Assembly (NCBI GenBank): GCA_020630035.1
Contig: JAHDCB010000097.1
Span: 1 to 6,285, forward strand
DNA length: 6,285 bases
DNA from: Gammaproteobacteria bacterium
Lineage (GTDB): Bacteria > Pseudomonadota > Gammaproteobacteria > Chromatiales > Chromatiaceae
Direction: 5' to 3'
Shown piece after piece: positions 6,248 through 6,285 of the stretch (its first letter is position 1; each line of letters starts with the position of its first letter). The translations under genes were made by a program, and so were the position numbers. A model generated the notes under the pieces. That model saw nothing but the letters and a program-made list of their open reading frames with translations. It ran no database searches and was not told the origin of the DNA.

Positions 6248-6285
6248 TACCCGTCCTGGGGGCTCGGCTGCGGCCGTCCATGGCC
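6236..6285. repeat. Candidate dispersed intergenic repeat, cut by the window edge
   Basis: This GC-rich stretch (GGGT...ACCCGTCC, a run of Gs at 6258-6262, then GGCTCGGCTGCGGCC) ends in the palindrome GGCC (6272-6275), GTCCAT, GGCC (6282-6285), whose right arm runs up to the window edge. Elements with a CTCGGCTGCGGCC and CCATGGCC core are, from memory, frequent multi-copy intergenic repeats near gene ends in gammaproteobacteria. Only one partial copy is visible, so repetition itself is not shown here. The composition is more GC-rich than the sequence just upstream. Confidence 0.45.

Overview
The window looks like a chromosomal segment of a gammaproteobacterium of moderate GC content. This rests on the protein families and their sequence style: YchF of exactly 363 residues, QueG, an EI-Ntr-type phosphotransferase, RodZ and a YbfF-type hydrolase. 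I cannot name the genus. All convincing genes lie on the + strand.

Left edge (1-479): remnants of a BrnT/BrnA-like type II toxin-antitoxin module. The toxin-like frame (to 294) has a normal C-terminal half but an aberrant N-terminus. The antitoxin-like frame (from 291, ATGA overlap) matches its family for only about 25 codons and then runs into unrelated sequence. The module appears broken. Positions 366-479 hold the scar of that truncation, a GC-rich inverted repeat, and presumably the leader of the next gene, but no promoter I can defend.

Main block (480-6179): five tightly packed co-directional genes, ychF, queG, a GAF-less ptsP homologue, rodZ and a YbfF-like alpha/beta hydrolase. The junctions are 6, 16, -4 and 15 bases, so one transcription unit is likely. 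Functionally it is mixed: a ribosome-associated ATPase, the last step of queuosine synthesis in tRNA, the first phosphotransferase of the nitrogen PTS, the membrane organiser of the MreB cytoskeleton, and a small esterase. No shared pathway is evident. ptsP and rodZ both sit away from the partners they have in well-studied gammaproteobacteria.

Right edge (6180-6285): non-coding on the + strand. A small hairpin follows the hydrolase stop, and then comes GC-rich sequence ending in a palindrome (GGCC-6 nt-GGCC) cut by the window edge. It resembles a dispersed intergenic repeat.

I see no previously undescribed system here. The most informative points are the EI-Ntr homologue without a sensor domain, the decayed toxin-antitoxin locus directly upstream of an essentially intact operon, the unusual gene order, and the candidate dispersed repeat at the right edge.
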